A stretch of DNA of 64,000 nt from Volutella citrinella (GCA_034401135.1 JAWZSP010000008.1:372001-436000), one strand, 5' to 3'; positions 1 to 12,109 are shown, numbered from the stretch's first letter. The notes: a model not told the origin generated them from the letters alone. A program made the numbers and translations.

Positions 1-2104
1 ACGATAATCGGGTCGATGTTCCTGGCGATCCCGTAGCCATGACCAGCCAGCCGGCTGAGTAGACAAGTACCATGGCCGTCTGGATCGTCAAATTGAGGAT
101 TGCTAGGGTCGATGTGAAGCCATCGGACTTTCTTTGCAATATTATAGCCATAGTTGAATTCCTATAGCTCGTTAGAACTCGACTCAGCCTGTACGTGTAG
201 AGCTGAAATACCCGATGCGTGATTCTCACACCGCCATCCAAGAAGTAAATCGGAACGCCCTCGCCAGCTAGGTTATGGAACACGTAGTTGAAATCATAAT
301 CGTCGAGTTTCTTATCTGGGTCTTGACAGGCTAGAACCACGTCCTTGGTTGTCCGAACACGCTTGTACATGTCCGACTCGATTGGAGGGCAGTTCTCGTG
401 ACAAACTTCAAATACCGACAAGACCTAGCAGTGTGCCTGTCGTCAGTCTGAGTCCAACAACGCTACAAAGGTGATACTCACATCGGGGGACTCCACTAGC
501 TCCTTTGCCTGGGATAAGGTAATCTTGGCAGTCCACATAATAGTCCCATACCCATCTACAGCCATGGTTTGAATGTTTTTCTCGCTCGTGTAGTTTCGCA
601 ACTGGGTCATAATAAGCTCACTACCAAGAGCATTTCGGCTCTTTGGATATATTCCATATTCCTTGGAGAGCTCACATGACTCTTGGTCGTCCTGTCGTTT
701 TCGAATATTGCCAAATTCGACTGTGGCTTTGCATGGTTCCGAGCTAGTTGTAGTAGTAGTTGAAGATGTAGACGAAGTCACACTGGCCGACACTGATGGG
801 CTTTCTTTACTCTTTTGCGTTTCCTTCTCCTTCTCCTTCTCCTTCTCCGGGTCTCCATCATCAGGGTTCGGTTCTGTTGGGGGAACAGGTCTCGGCGGCA
901 CCGGTGGAGTGGGCATTGGAAAGGATGGCAGTCGAAGTCCGGGAACCTTTGGGTCAGGCTTGGGGAACCAAAACCAGCCACCGATTCCTATGATGATTGG
1001 CACATCTGTTGATGTATGCTGATCGTTGACTGTGGTTTCGAACGCGGTGGTGGTGGTGATTGGCTCTGTCAGTGTCGAGTACTTCGTATCATGCATGGCG
1101 CTGAAGCTGCCGGTCTCTCCACCAATAACAACCACAGTCTCGCTCGGAGAGTCTGTGGTTATGGGAGCCTTGGTCGGCGGAGGCGGCTGATCTGCGGGCT
1201 TGTTGCTGGTTGGTGCGCCCGCTGCTGCTGTGGGTTCAGCATCGGGGTTTGAAGCGGGAGGTTTCGCAACTTCTTCGGACTGTTCTGCCTTAGGGGTGGT
1301 CGATGATGCCGGAGCTGCGTCTGAGGTGTGAGGCTCTCTGACTGGATCTATCTGTTGGGATGTGAGTGAACTCGAGTCACCTTCAGTTCCAACAGTGTGT
1401 GAGGTATTCGGCTGGATAGGTGGCTCGGATGATTCTTTTGCAGGGTCGAGGGGTCCGTCAGTGGTCGTCGTCGGTGACATCTCATCCGCTGAAGAAGGGA
1501 CTGGGAGTGAGTCCAAAGTAGACAGCTGACTCTGATCGCTTGCAGAGGATATGGGCTGGCTCTGGGGCTGATCTGTGGAGCTTTGTAGGCCTGGGATGTC
1601 TACTGCACCGGTGCTTTGGCCTACTTCAGGCGCAGGCAGCGACGCATCCGAGACACCGGTCGTGCCGGACGAATCCGCGATAATAATTGTGTCTGTAGAT
1701 GGCTGCGTCAGAGGCCCGTCGACAGAGGTTGATGGGTCTGAAACCCCGTCTGTCGCTGATGGCTCCTGAGAAGGGAGAGTTTGGCTCAAGATGTCGGTAG
1801 TCTGAGAATTGAATGCGGTCTGGGAGACATCAGCGGCGCTCGAGATATCAGTAGCGCTCGAGATGTCAGTGGCGCTCGAGATATCAGTAGGGAGCGAGAT
1901 ATCAGTAGAGAGCGAGATATCAGTAGAGAGCGAGATATCAGTAGAGAGCGAGATGTCGGCTGTGATCGAAGTGTCGGTTGTTGTCATGCCATTAGACTGT
2001 AATGAGGTGCCGCGGAGGGGCGCTAGGACTTCCACTGGCAGATACTGCGCCTTGATCCCACTGATTGCCAAGGAGAGGCACACGAGGGCGAGTCTGGGCG
2101 CCAT
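1..2104 (-). CDS. Secreted subtilisin-like serine protease (S8), C-terminus cut by window edge
   Basis: Exons read 2104-482, 424-230 and 161 to beyond base 1, with GTGAGT and GTGAGA donors. Translation begins MAPRLALVCLSLA, a signal peptide; an ATG 12 nt further upstream is also in frame. About 400 Ser/Thr/Pro/Asp-rich residues follow, including six-residue TDIS repeats and a KEKEKEKEK tract. An RKRQ dibasic site and a propeptide-like domain come next (AVDGYGTIMWTAKIT). The catalytic domain then starts: the Asp motif reads IYFLDGG and the His motif DDPDGHGT. The Ser motif lies outside the window. Subtilases of this type are secreted endopeptidases that remove their own propeptide. The low-complexity segment before the propeptide is unusual and could act as a glycosylated stalk or cell-wall linker (inference). 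Confidence is high for the family and moderate for the exact splice sites. Confidence 0.85.
1835..1975 (-). repeat. 18-bp tandem repeat encoding TDIS hexapeptides in the subtilase
   Basis: About seven copies of an 18-nt unit occur in frame: three like gagatatcagtagcgctc, then four like gagatatcagtagagagc. On the minus strand they encode (S/A)TDIS(L/S). The copies are nearly identical, so length variation between strains is likely. Confidence 0.85.
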
Positions 2105-2768
2105 GGCAGTCTTCAAACCCAGCGATTGGGATAATTCAAGGAAGAAGTCGACAATGACAGTGCAGCATGCCTATCGCGGGCTGCGGCGTCGAGGCGGCAT
2201 TTTATTCGCATTGATTGAGGATGCCAAGAGCAGGAGCAGGGGCCAACAATTAAAGATCTCCGGATGAAGATCTTCGTCTACGAAAACTGGTGACATGAGA
2301 CAGCGACGGAACAGCTGTGCTATTTTCACCAACTTCGCCTCGATCCTTGTGCGAGGATTAACCTAGTTGGGAGATGCGTGTGTCCACAATTCCTGCCACT
2401 GGCCAACCAAGACTGAGGGAGTCGCCTTGCAGTTACGCATCCTGCGCTATCAATCTGGATTCCGTCACTGATATTTTAAAGAAAAAGGTTATTCGTCCTT
2501 CTGCACGTGTTGGTGGTGGTGGTGGTATCTGTCAACCAGGGTTGCGAATTAAGCTAGTCTTCGTGTCTGACGAGGTTTTGGTTAGTCTTAGCTAGTTTTA
2601 GCACAGATGTCCATGCATCAAATAATTAGGCTTGTCTTGGCAATAGAAAGCCGAGGGATGCGAGTTTGCAGCCTTTGCTTCATAATAAACGACAAATGCA
2701 TGTTATTGTAATGTACATTCTATGGTCTAAGTGGGTATTCTTAGTCACACGTGACAATGCTGCGAGCT
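2105..2768. other. Intergenic: subtilase promoter and MFS gene 3' flank
   Basis: 664 bases without a supportable gene. It holds the 5' flank of the subtilase (minus strand) and the 3' flank of the MFS gene, also minus. I see no conserved motif beyond a short (ggt)n stretch near 2512. Confidence 0.6.
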
Positions 2769-4652
2769 CTAATTCTTTTCATCCATAACATCGGCATGAT
2801 CCGCCTTGACGGCCTCGCTGACGGCCTCCTTGTCAGTCTTGAAGTCCTTGAACTTGCGGGCCGGGACCTTCTTGGTAAACATCTCGTCGAGCTCCTCGTA
2901 CGTGCGGTTGGCAGTCTCGGGGAGGTAGAACCAGAGGAAGATGAGACTGAGGACGGCGAGACCGCCAAAGATGAAGGCAACCTTTGCGGTCAGGTTCGCC
3001 TTGTCAGGGTTGAACAAGAGAGGGAGGACGAAGCTCCAAATCATGTTGAGGATATACTGGGCGGCCATGCCGATGGCGATGGTCTTGACTCGGAGACGGG
3101 AGGTGGCGACTTCGGTGAGGACGGTGTATGCAGTGGCACTTTTACGAGTCAGTATGAAGCTCCAGAAACAAGGAAATGAGTCGTTTGCGTACCCAATTGT
3201 GACGTTATACCACCAGCAATAGATGATAATCATTCCAACAGTTCCCTTGGTCGGTCCGTCAGTCTGGGGAACGGCCAGACCACCGGTGAGGAACAGGATA
3301 ACAGTCAGGACCACGAGACCCCAGAAAGTCAGACCGCGACGGCCGAAACGGTCAACGAGGTACCAGGACATGACGTTTCCAATTAGAGAAACCACCTGCT
3401 GCACAATCTGGAGCTTGAAGCTCATCTCCGTGCCGAAACCGGCCAACTGGACTAGGGGGAGGAGTTAGTCAAAAACTCAATAGGATCGGATCGAGTGTCG
3501 GTCAGGTTTGCTTTACTTACTGTAATAGGTTGCATAACTGGCGACAAAGGTAATTCCGGACAGGGACTGGATGCAGAGAGGGCCAATGGAGATGATGGTT
3601 CGGCGGAGGTTCGATTTTCGGAAGCACTCGAGGTAGGTGGCTCCCTCGGTCTCCCGCCTGACTTCCTCGAGGGTCTGGTTGATGGCCGCAAGGCGCATTT
3701 CGCCGTCTGCGCCCTTGCTACTGAGGCGGGCGAGAGACCTGAGGGCCTTTTCTTGCTTTCCCTGAGAGACCAACCACCAAGGCGATCTAGAGTTCAAAAT
3801 TAGCCCCTGTGGGAAACGACACTACTAGTAAGTTTGCTTACTCAGGCATAAAGGGCACGAAGAGGGTCGCAATGACGGCGAAGCCGTACTGGGCGCAGAA
3901 GACGGCGCGGTAGGCCCAGCGGCTGTTCATGGTTCCCGTCTCGTTGACGATGATGGAAACAACCAGGGGGCCAAAGGTGTACGCCAGACCCGTCAGGCAG
4001 GTGAGCATGCCTCGCAGGGCCAGGGGCGCAATCTCGCCAATGTAGGAGACGGTGACGGAGGCGAGGGCACCGATGGCGAAACCGTTGAGGAACTTGCCGC
4101 CGAAGAAGAGTTGGTTGGACGTGGCGACGAACTCCATGGTGATGGCAGCGTAGGAGATGACGAGGCAGATGATGATGACGGCGCGACGGCCAAGCCAATC
4201 AGCGATGGCACCGCAACCTAGGGCGCCAATGACGCCGCTGGGCTCGTGTTAGTCTCGACTGCTTTCGCCATCAAGTGATGCTCCACGGAAAGAAGGGCTT
4301 ACGAAGCAACAGGAGCGCCCTGGAAGGCACTCTGCCAGTTTGCGTCGAGGACATAGTCGTTGCCAAACTTGTGACCAAAGTCCTTGCGGAACTCGGGGAT
4401 ACCAATGATGTTGCCGGCGGCCTGGTTCTCAAACGACACCAGCAGGACGCACCAGACGGCGAAGAGACTCCAGGCAAAGGCCAGGGGGTACTTCTTGATG
4501 GAGGCGATCTTGCCGAGGTCATGCTCTTCCTGGTTGGCGAGATTGGCGAGGTCGTCGTTGCGTGCCTGCACCTTGTCGAGGTGCTGGGCGTCGACCTTGT
4601 CTACCATGTTGGCGATGGTGGCTTGTGTTATTTCCTTGGCGTTGGGGAACAA
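2769..4652 (-). CDS. MFS sugar transporter, alpha-glucoside (maltose permease) type
   Basis: Five exons: 4652-4303, 4237-3842, 3786-3521, 3451-3193 and 3138-2769, giving 546 aa. All introns are 54-69 nt with GT-AG ends. The cytosolic N-terminus leads to the first membrane segment and the family phrase NIIGIPEFRKDFG, typical of fungal alpha-glucoside:H+ symporters. Later features are the sugar-porter motif ADWLGRR and the C-terminal PETANRTYEELDEMF. Twelve membrane segments can be traced. It probably imports a di- or oligosaccharide across the plasma membrane. It is transcribed divergently from the Sde182-like gene at 5553, so the two may share control and substrate (inference). A tatatata box lies about 80 bases upstream of the ATG. 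The exact sugar cannot be read from the sequence. Confidence 0.9.
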
Positions 4653-5552
4653 AGGTCAGAATTAGGAAATTGGGGGGGGGATTTGGGGGCAGTGGCTTGA
4701 CAGGGGAAGAATTGGGGTTGTGGTGCGGAGGTATATATACGCTCTTGGCGGCCGAGCCAGGCAGCGTCCAATTCCTGTTTCCTCTGGTACGTACTAGTTA
4801 CTGTGGACTGTGCCGGTGCCGTGACGTCCGTATTGCTTTCCGACTTGGGGCTCTCGTGATCCGGGGAAACCGTTCTCCACATCCACAGGCCACTCCGTTA
4901 GTCGCGCTGTTTTTTTTTTCTTGCCTTTGGCGGCCCTTGGGGAATTAGGCAATGCGGATGGCATGTTGGAGTAGCTGGGGAAGTGTGGGGAGCGCATGGC
5001 GAAAAAATGGGATGACACGGGTGGCTAACAGGCCCTAATCCGGACAGCCCGCGTCATCGGCCGCCGATGGACAGCCGCATGGACGCGGTGCTGGGCCCGT
5101 GGTGCGTCCGTGGTGCGTCCGTGAGCCGTCCGTGATGCTGTGAACGGGGCGACAATGGGGCCGACCCTTATTGGCCTCAATGCTGCATGCCACTCCGAGG
5201 GGCCGACGTTCGCCTAAAGCCCGGCTCATCATCGGATGTTCGCCGTGTGTCCCAATCGGGCACTACCAGTCGCCACACCCAAGTCCGGCAGGCGCTTCCC
5301 AGGCGCTCCCAGATGCCTCTTTCGACCTCCGGCGCTTCATCGGCTCTTTGGCCTGGCCCGCGCCCCGGGTCTGGGGTGCCCGCGCCGCCCACGAACCCAA
5401 ATAAAGCATTGCTGCCATCACGAGGCATCACAGCGGCGAAACAGACAGGTTGTTGAATGAGTGGTCGTTTCATTACTCACACACAGGCCATCAGCTGCAT
5501 AATCGACGAGTAATCATCCCTTACACCAGAAAACACATTTCCATCAGACACC
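4653..5552. promoter_or_regulatory. Divergent promoter between the MFS transporter and the Sde182-like gene
   Basis: A 900-base GC-rich region. It contains tatatata at 4732-4739 (correct distance for the minus-strand transporter), an aataaag box near 5401 on the plus side, a G9 run near 4672, and an imperfect tandem ccgtggtgcgt repeat around 5097-5137. Confidence 0.55.
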
Positions 5553-7171
5553 ATGGCCACCGACAACTCCAAGATCCTGGCCTTCCCCTCCAAGCCGCGG
5601 GTTTTCATCCTGTCAGACATCTCCAATGAGCCTGATGATGCCGAGTCGCTGGTTCGCTACCTGCTGTACTCCAACCAGTTCCAGACCGAGGGCCTCGTCG
5701 CCTGCACGTCGACATGGATGCAGAACAAGGTCTGCCCGCAGGACATGCGCAAGATCATCGATGCCTACGCCGGTGCCGTCGACAACCTGAACAAGCACGT
5801 TCACCCTGACTTCCAGTACCCCTCAGCCGAGTACTTTCACAGCATCCTCAAGTCTGGAGCCGATGTAAGCACTCACTCACTCACTCCTCTCCACAGGTCG
5901 CATTCCACCCATGACTGTACTATGCATGGCATGGGCGGCTCTGCGGCTTGTGACCGGGGATAGCGGCCGAGACTAACCGTTGCTTTTTCCCTCTCCAGGT
6001 CTACGGCTTCAAGGCGGTTGGCCCCGACGTGCCGCTTAGCGAGGGTGGCGAGCTGCTCATGGAGAGACTGCAGGCCCCCAACGACGACCCCCTGTGGGTC
6101 TTGATCTGGGGCGGATCCAACGTCCTGGCCCAGGTCCTCTTCAAGCTCAAGAACACCCTGACCGAGGAGCAGTTTGCCCCTCTGCGCGCCAAGCTGCGCG
6201 TGTACGCCATCTCCGACCAGGACGACACGGGCGCCTGGATCAGGCACACGTTCCCCGATGTTGTTTACATCGCCTCGGTCCACGCATGGAACCAATACGG
6301 CATGGCCGCCTGGACCGGCATCTCGGGCGACAAGTACTACCACTTTGACCAGGGCGGCCCCGACTTCAGCAAGGTGACCAAGGAGTGGATCAAGGAGCAC
6401 ATCCAGATCGGCCCCCTAGGCTCCGCGTACCCGGACTACATGTTCATCCCCGAGGGCGACACTCCCACCTTCCTGTACCTCATCCAGAACGGCCTGGGCG
6501 TCCCCGAGCACCCCGAGTACGGCTCCTGGGGCGGTCGATACAACCTGACCGACATTAGCCCCCACGGACTCGGCAGCAAGCACTACAGCGACGCCACCGA
6601 CATCGTCGTCGGCCAAGACGGCAAGACTTACACCTCCAACCACGCGTCCGTCTGGCGCTGGCGAGATGCTTTCCAGAACGACTTTGCCGCCAGGATGCAG
6701 TGGACCCTGTCCCCAGAGCTGTCGTCTGCGAACCACCACCCCGTCATCTCGCTGAACGGCGACGTCGGCACCGCCCCCGTATACATCACCGCCGAGGCTG
6801 GCACTACCATCACGCTCGACGCCAAGGACACGTATGACCCTGATGGCGATGCCCTCACCTTCAAGTGGTGGCAGTACCGCGAGCCCACTGCCTCGCAGTG
6901 GTGGGTCACCGCCGAGGTCAAAGAGATGAAGATTGAAAAGCTCGATGACGAGGGCCGAGCCGTCAACATCACCCTGCCTACGCCCGAGGAATGCTGCGCC
7001 GAGCTCATCAGCCGGGCGCCCGTGGCTGTTGGCCAGGTGCTGCACGTCATCCTCGAGGTGACGGATGCTGGCTCTCCCAACCTGACTAGCTACCGCCGAG
7101 TGGTGATCCAGGCTACGAATAAGGACCTCAAGGGCACGACTGAGAGGCGTGAAGCCATTGGAGATCTCTAG
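5553..7171 (+). CDS. Sde182-like protein with nucleoside-hydrolase-like domain (DUF1593)
   Basis: Two exons, 5553-5864 and 5999-7171, joined at CGAT/GTAAGC and CTCCAG/GTC, give 494 aa. The N-terminal half is a nucleoside-hydrolase-like fold with an acidic site in ISNEPDDAESLVRYLLY, corresponding to the DxDxxDD-type metal site. It continues with DDPLWVLIWGGSNVLAQ and YAISDQDDTGAWIR. The C-terminal ~120 residues form an Ig-like beta domain (DAKDTYDPDGDALTFKWWQY). This matches the cellulose-binding Sde182 family of marine bacteria and many fungi. No signal peptide is visible, so the protein is probably intracellular, where it may process an imported glycoside (inference). The divergent alpha-glucoside-type transporter supports that. 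Substrate unknown. Confidence 0.85.
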
Positions 7172-8388
7172 GGAAAGAGTCCCAGTAATAATGAATAGGT
7201 AGTCTTATGCGCCATGTACCTATGGCTAGTTATGAAGTCAAAATGATGATTCTACACAACCACTCTTCCTCTGCGTAAACATGAATGTGAGTGAGCAGTC
7301 AACACAAGGCACGGGAGACCCTGCGCTACACAATTCCTATAATTGCGACCCTGCCCGATGGAGTGGAGGCAACACATGCGGACAGGTGCAGGAACTGGTC
7401 GCCTAGTGCAGATTTAGTGCCTTGACCGGGATGGGGCCATGCCAACCTAGGTAGTCGCAAGCCCTCGGAGAGCCACAGCATACCTGACTGGGATTGCAGT
7501 GTAGCCACTCAGCCGGAATTCATCCATGGAAACCCACGGCTTCGGGGTCGGGGTAGGCAACCAGCATGTCATTGTGGCATCTTGTCAAGTGGTTGCAGGG
7601 TCTGATGAGGCTCTTGTCGCCTCACCGGAGCCGCTCTTGGCGGGGCCGGCAGACACTTGAAGCCACCAGGGGCGACCTCTTCGCGGCAGCTGGTACCGCT
7701 ATACCGGGACAGGGCAGCGGGAATAACAGGCGTGTTGGCCACGCATCTGGTCAAAGGATCGCAGGCCGGGCATTACGGGTGGGGCTGCGGCTCGGGCTGC
7801 GGCTCGGGCTGTCAGACGCTGCGGGGACGGGGGCGGAAGGGAATGGATCACGGAAGCACGATTAGCAGACGGACACGCGTTGGGGGAAAAGTGCGAGGGG
7901 AACTGGGGATTCAGGGGTGGCGTGATGCTGTGTCGTGATGCTCAGAGTTTTTAGGACTCCATGGAGAAGGCGTGCGAGAGCTGGGGAGACCCGCTCAGTT
8001 CATGCTGCTCGTGCTTGGGGGGGTCCACTCGGCTCTGGCGTTTGACAAGTATTGGGTTAGCCGGACCCCTGGGTCGAGTAGTTTTGGGATCCCGCGGCAG
8101 AAGTCGGGTTCAGAATCGCAAGACGAAGGATCTGTCATGATGTCCAACTGTCATGTTTTAAGTAAGAGTAAGGCTTACGATGTTGAAGGAGATATCTCGT
8201 CGGACGTCTTGAAGACCATGGTCGGTTACGTGTTGTCTGGGCACGAAATGAGTCAACTCGAACGAAACCCTGGGGGCGACTCCTGTTTCATTCAGCCATA
8301 CGTCATTGACACCGGCCTATGAAGCATGGAAACAATCTTGACCGGAAATAGCAATCTTCATGCGGCTAGCTCCAACAGAAGACACAGC
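7172..8388. other. Intergenic between convergent genes
   Basis: 1.2 kb between the ends of the Sde182-like gene and the alcohol dehydrogenase. I see no convincing gene. A 12-bp unit (cggctcgggctg) is repeated three times near 7787-7811. A 106-codon ATG reading frame (8002-8322) is discussed under rejected items. Confidence 0.5.
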
Positions 8389-9668
8389 CTAGAACTGCTT
8401 GTCGTAGTCTGTCAGCGTGAAGTGGTACTTGACGTCACCCCTGTGCAGCCTCTCGAGCGCCACCTTCACGCCCTCCTCACTGACAGGAATCGTCTCAACC
8501 CAAGTCTTGATGCCCTTGGCGGCCGCAAGCTCCAGCATGTCGAGCGTCTCCCTCCTGCTCCCCGGGTGGCTCCCACCGATCAGACACCCGTTACCCAGCA
8601 GAGCGATGGGGCTGACCTGCCATCCCTCGCCCTCCGGCAGGCCGACGGCGACGAACCTGCCGTGCACCTTGAGCAACGACAGGTAGGGCCCGAGGTCCAT
8701 GCCCTCCGAGGAAGAGGCCGTGCAGAGGATCATGTCGAGTGACATTTCGCGGCCGGCCGCCCAGTCAGCCTCGGCCGTGGCTAGCAGGCGGGTGGCGCCC
8801 ATCTTCTTGGCGTCGGCCTCCTTGGACCGCGTCCGGGAGATGGCGACGACTTCTGCGCCGAGGGCCTTGGCGAACATGATTCCAAAGTGCCCGATGCCTC
8901 CTCTGTAGCACGGTCAGTCGTGGACGTCGAAGCATGAGAGCAGAGTGATGTCTTACATCCCAATCACTCCAACCCTGGATCCCGGACCGACGCCGTTGCG
9001 GACAAGCGGCGAATACGCCGTCAGCCCGGCGCAGAGCATCGGAGCTGCGAGCTCAGTAGCGATGCCGTCGGGAATAGGGAACGTGAAGTGCTCGTGGGCG
9101 CGGATGTGGGACGAGTAGCCGCCCTGGGAAAGGGTGCCGTCAGGGTAGAAGTCGCCGTATGTGTCTATGGTGGAGAGTTCGTCAGCCTCTTTGCCAGTAT
9201 TCGCGTCATCTCAGCTCACCCTTTTGCTGTTTGCAGTACGTCTCATTGTCGTTGTGGCACACGTCGCAGTCAAGGCACGCCGAGATCTGGGCGCCGACAC
9301 CAACGCGATCACCAATCTCGACGCTCGTCACCTTGGGGCCCTTTCCAACAACGGTGCCGATGATCTCTATTCCAGGTTAGATAATCATTGTGTATCCGGG
9401 CCAAATCGGCCTACCGTGTCCAGGAATGATGGGCCATTGCGTGTTTCCCCAGCCCCCCGTCGCTGTGTGTAGGTCGGAGCCGCAGACACCGCAGGCAATG
9501 ATCTTGACATCGATGTCGTAGTCTTCGAGCGTCTTGGGCTTGAACTGGACACAGAGTTAGCCCAGGTTGATTCTCTTTTAGATGACGGGTACCTACTGTG
9601 ATTCTCTTGGGGTTGTTCCACTCGGCGGCAGAGGGGATGCCGAATCCTTCGAAGTTGTCTGGGTACAT
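8389..9668 (-). CDS. NADP-type zinc alcohol dehydrogenase (cinnamyl alcohol dehydrogenase family)
   Basis: Five exons: 9668-9597, 9544-9415, 9366-9220, 9164-8957 and 8902-8389, encoding 356 aa, the normal length for the CAD/ADH6 family. Catalytic zinc ligands are in CGVCGSDLHTATGG and PGHEIIG. The structural zinc site is CLDCDVCHNDNETYC, and the Rossmann nucleotide loop is VGVIGIGGIGHFG. The enzyme should reversibly reduce aromatic or branched aldehydes with NADPH in the cytosol. The intron between exons 4 and 5 interrupts the glycine-rich loop, and the joined sequence restores it exactly, which supports the model. It ends about 1.2 kb from the end of the convergent Sde182-like gene. No specific pathway is indicated by the neighbours. 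Confidence 0.93.
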
Positions 9669-10447
9669 GGCGGCTGGGCTTGACTTTGTGTAACTGTTGT
9701 GCTAGGATGACCTTGATGGTCTACTGGCGGCATCTGGCCCTTCTAAATCCCCGAATACTGCCTATCGTCTGGTGTGGAGCGCTGGCCGTGATTCCGTCGT
9801 CGTAACAGTTGCCTAGTCGGGCATCGCGCACGACGTCGTGCGCGGTCAGCAGAGTGCTTTCACCAATAGTGTTACACATAATACAGCCAAACAACAATAC
9901 CGCTTACAAGGCAATCATGCGCGTCGGCGTTTCTTTTGCCCAACTTGTGTAGGTTCCAGACAGCTGGGTCGCTGATAACTCCCATGCATTATGAAGTTGT
10001 GGTTCACTATCCTTGACCCCTACTCCCCCTCACCAGCTCGATTAGCTTCCAGGTCTGCTCTCCATGCTCGTACTCGGCATTGGGACCCCATACTAGGATC
10101 TCTTGGTGGATCTCAATTGACGTCACTGCATAATACACGCTCATTAAGGGCTGATATGTTTATATCGAGATGTAGGGTAAGGGCTGATTTCATTGTGAAT
10201 TGACAGAGATGTCTTCAAGACATCCAATATCGCATTATTTTACGTTACCCTACGCTAGGAGGAAAGTTCTGTTTCATTTAGATAATGAAAGTGTTTTTGT
10301 TCCATTCTAATAATTTTCTTGTTTACCCTACCTATTCTACTCGCTCAATGCATCAAGCCAGACCACACAATTTAAATCTGCCTCCTCATCTGAATTGCAT
10401 GCTACCGTTGATGCGACCATCTCTATACGGTCGGATATTGTTGACCA
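9669..10447. other. Intergenic, partly AT-rich
   Basis: The first part is the alcohol dehydrogenase promoter. The stretch 9990-10480 is visibly richer in A+T than its surroundings and has no long reading frame. It could be a decayed repeat or simply untranslated flank. Confidence 0.5.
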
Positions 10448-11436
10448 CTACCAAGGGTGCCTCTGTCATAGATTAGTACCAGCGAAATCAGACACAAACG
10501 GCGTCACTCACCCGACCATCCCAGCACCAGAAGCTCCCAGTATCAGCCGGACCCTTTGACTTGATCACATCCAGCATGCCCGAGACACTCTCATCTGCCT
10601 GAATGATGCCCTCTACCGTCCAATCCAGTTCAACATTCGCCATGTCACTGCCGAGATATTAGAAAATCTGCTTCACTGCCAGGAACCCGCCAACCTACGT
10701 TTGCACCTCGCCCGGGTGCATCGCCAGGACACACAACTCCGCAAAGGGCCCTCCCCGTCGTTTCAGCTCTGCGGCCATGTGCCTGAGCATCTGGTTCAAC
10801 GCAGCCTTGCTCGCGCCGTAGGCACCGAAGCCATCCTCAAACTCGCGGAAGTCGACCGTGGATCCCGAATCGGAGGATGTGAAGATGACCTTGGCGGGGG
10901 GATTGTTGCGGTCGAGGTCAATCAGCTTCTGTGCGCAGATGATGGGGCCGATGGTGTTTGTGTGCAGGTGAAGGGCAAAGTCGTCGTAGCTTCTGTGAAA
11001 GTGCAGTCGCAAGTTAGCAATCCACGGCTTCTAACGCGTCGACATCGACACGGACATTTCTGTCGCCCGGTTCGGGTACTTGAGCACTCCGGCATTCAGA
11101 ACCAAGTGGCTTAGCCTGAGGCCCTGACTAACCGGCGCCTGGAGCCGTTTGGCGAAGTTCTTTTACTGTTAGACGTGTTCTGCTGGGTGCGCGAGACGAA
11201 CTCACGTCAATGGTTTCGGGACTCGCCACGTCACACTGCTCGATGACGCATTTCTTGTTCGTCGACGAGGCAATCGCAGATGTCAATTTCTCGGCAGTCT
11301 TTGGGTTCCTCGCCGTCGCAATCACTTGCTTGCCTTGGCCGAGAAGCTGTCGGACGTACTCGAGGCCGATTCCGCGCGAGGCGCCAACGACAACCCACGT
11401 CTCGGCGTCGCCGCAGTCAAGGTCGGACAGCTGCAT
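10448..11436 (-). CDS. Short-chain dehydrogenase/reductase (SDR)
   Basis: Five exons: 11436-11206, 11159-11056, 10992-10699, 10647-10512 and a 15-nt last exon 10462-10448, giving 259 aa. The cofactor loop is VVVGASRGIGLEY, followed by LNAGVLKY, a serine in FTSSDSG, and the catalytic YGASK. The C-terminal exon adds RHPW, matching the aromatic ending common in this SDR group (the unspliced reading would instead run on to a nearby stop). The fold and motifs predict an NAD(P)(H)-dependent oxidoreductase; the substrate is unknown. Its promoter lies back to back with the amine permease at 12260, so it might belong to that cluster, but nothing in the protein shows this. Confidence 0.88.
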
Positions 11437-11682
11437 GGTCTATCGTCGTCTTATCAACAAGATATGGTAAGGAGGGCCTATTGGAGGACTGTGCGGTGCT
11501 TTGTCTCGTCAAAGATAACTCTTGCTTTCACGGAGATTGATGAATCGGCCTTCCGAGGATGATTGAAGCTCTCCGCTTTTGAGCTCCGCACCAGCCCACC
11601 TTGTGGGAGCATGTCCGATAAGCGGCAGCGGAGTACAAGTGCAGGCATGTTCCGTGGCGCCGATATTGAATCTAACGCATTT

Positions 11683-11699
11683 CGGACAAAGATACGCCG
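11683..11699 (+). promoter_or_regulatory. Gal4-type CGG-N11-CCG site, copy 1 of the AAGATACGC element
   Basis: The bases read CGG-ACAAAGATACG-CCG, exactly the CGG(N11)CCG spacing bound by Gal4-type Zn2Cys6 dimers. The same 16 bases (GGACAAAGATACGCCG) recur at 18412-18427. Confidence 0.5.
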
Positions 11700-11991
11700 C
11701 CGCCACGAATGGTCACACACACTCCGCCACGTCCTGGTCATGTAAAACTTGTAAACTCTCCCGGTTGCCCCATTCCCTGGGATGTCATGTCGCTTCTTAG
11801 TTACCTCAGACCACGCCGTTCCCTGAACCGACGTCCCCTGAACTGACAGTCCCGGGACCAGATCTGCTAGCGGCATGTGCAGTCGTGCACGGCAACTATC
11901 GCCCCCGGCCCCATCAATACCCTTGCCCCCCGGCTATCGCGATCGTGCCGTAAGTTTCGCCCCTTTCGCACAAGCGTGCTGCCTTGCATGC

Positions 11992-12007
11992 AGGAAAAGA
12001 TACGCTG
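11992..12007 (+). promoter_or_regulatory. Diverged copy 2 of the AAGATACGC element
   Basis: AGGAAAAGATACGCTG matches copy 1 over the AAAGATACGC core. It lies about 255 bases before the permease ATG. Confidence 0.4.
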
Positions 12008-12098
12008 ACGGGTTTGATTGCTCCAAGAATCTGGGGTGAGTTCCTGGGGGGGCTTATCCGGGGAAGCCTTGGCACGGCCCAGCTGAATATGGCATTCC

Positions 12099-12109
12099 GG
12101 TTGTTCGGG
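12099..12109 (+). promoter_or_regulatory. GGTTGTTCGGG element shared with the amine oxidase promoter
   Basis: GGTTGTTCGGG here resembles GGTTGTTCCGGG at 15456-15467 upstream of the copper amine oxidase (one extra C there). Confidence 0.35.

Noticed and set aside
7972..8322. Possible small secreted protein (ATG at 8002, MLLVLGGVHSALA start)
   Set aside because: The signal-like start is short and there is no family support, splice evidence or codon bias; it is kept only as a weak candidate.
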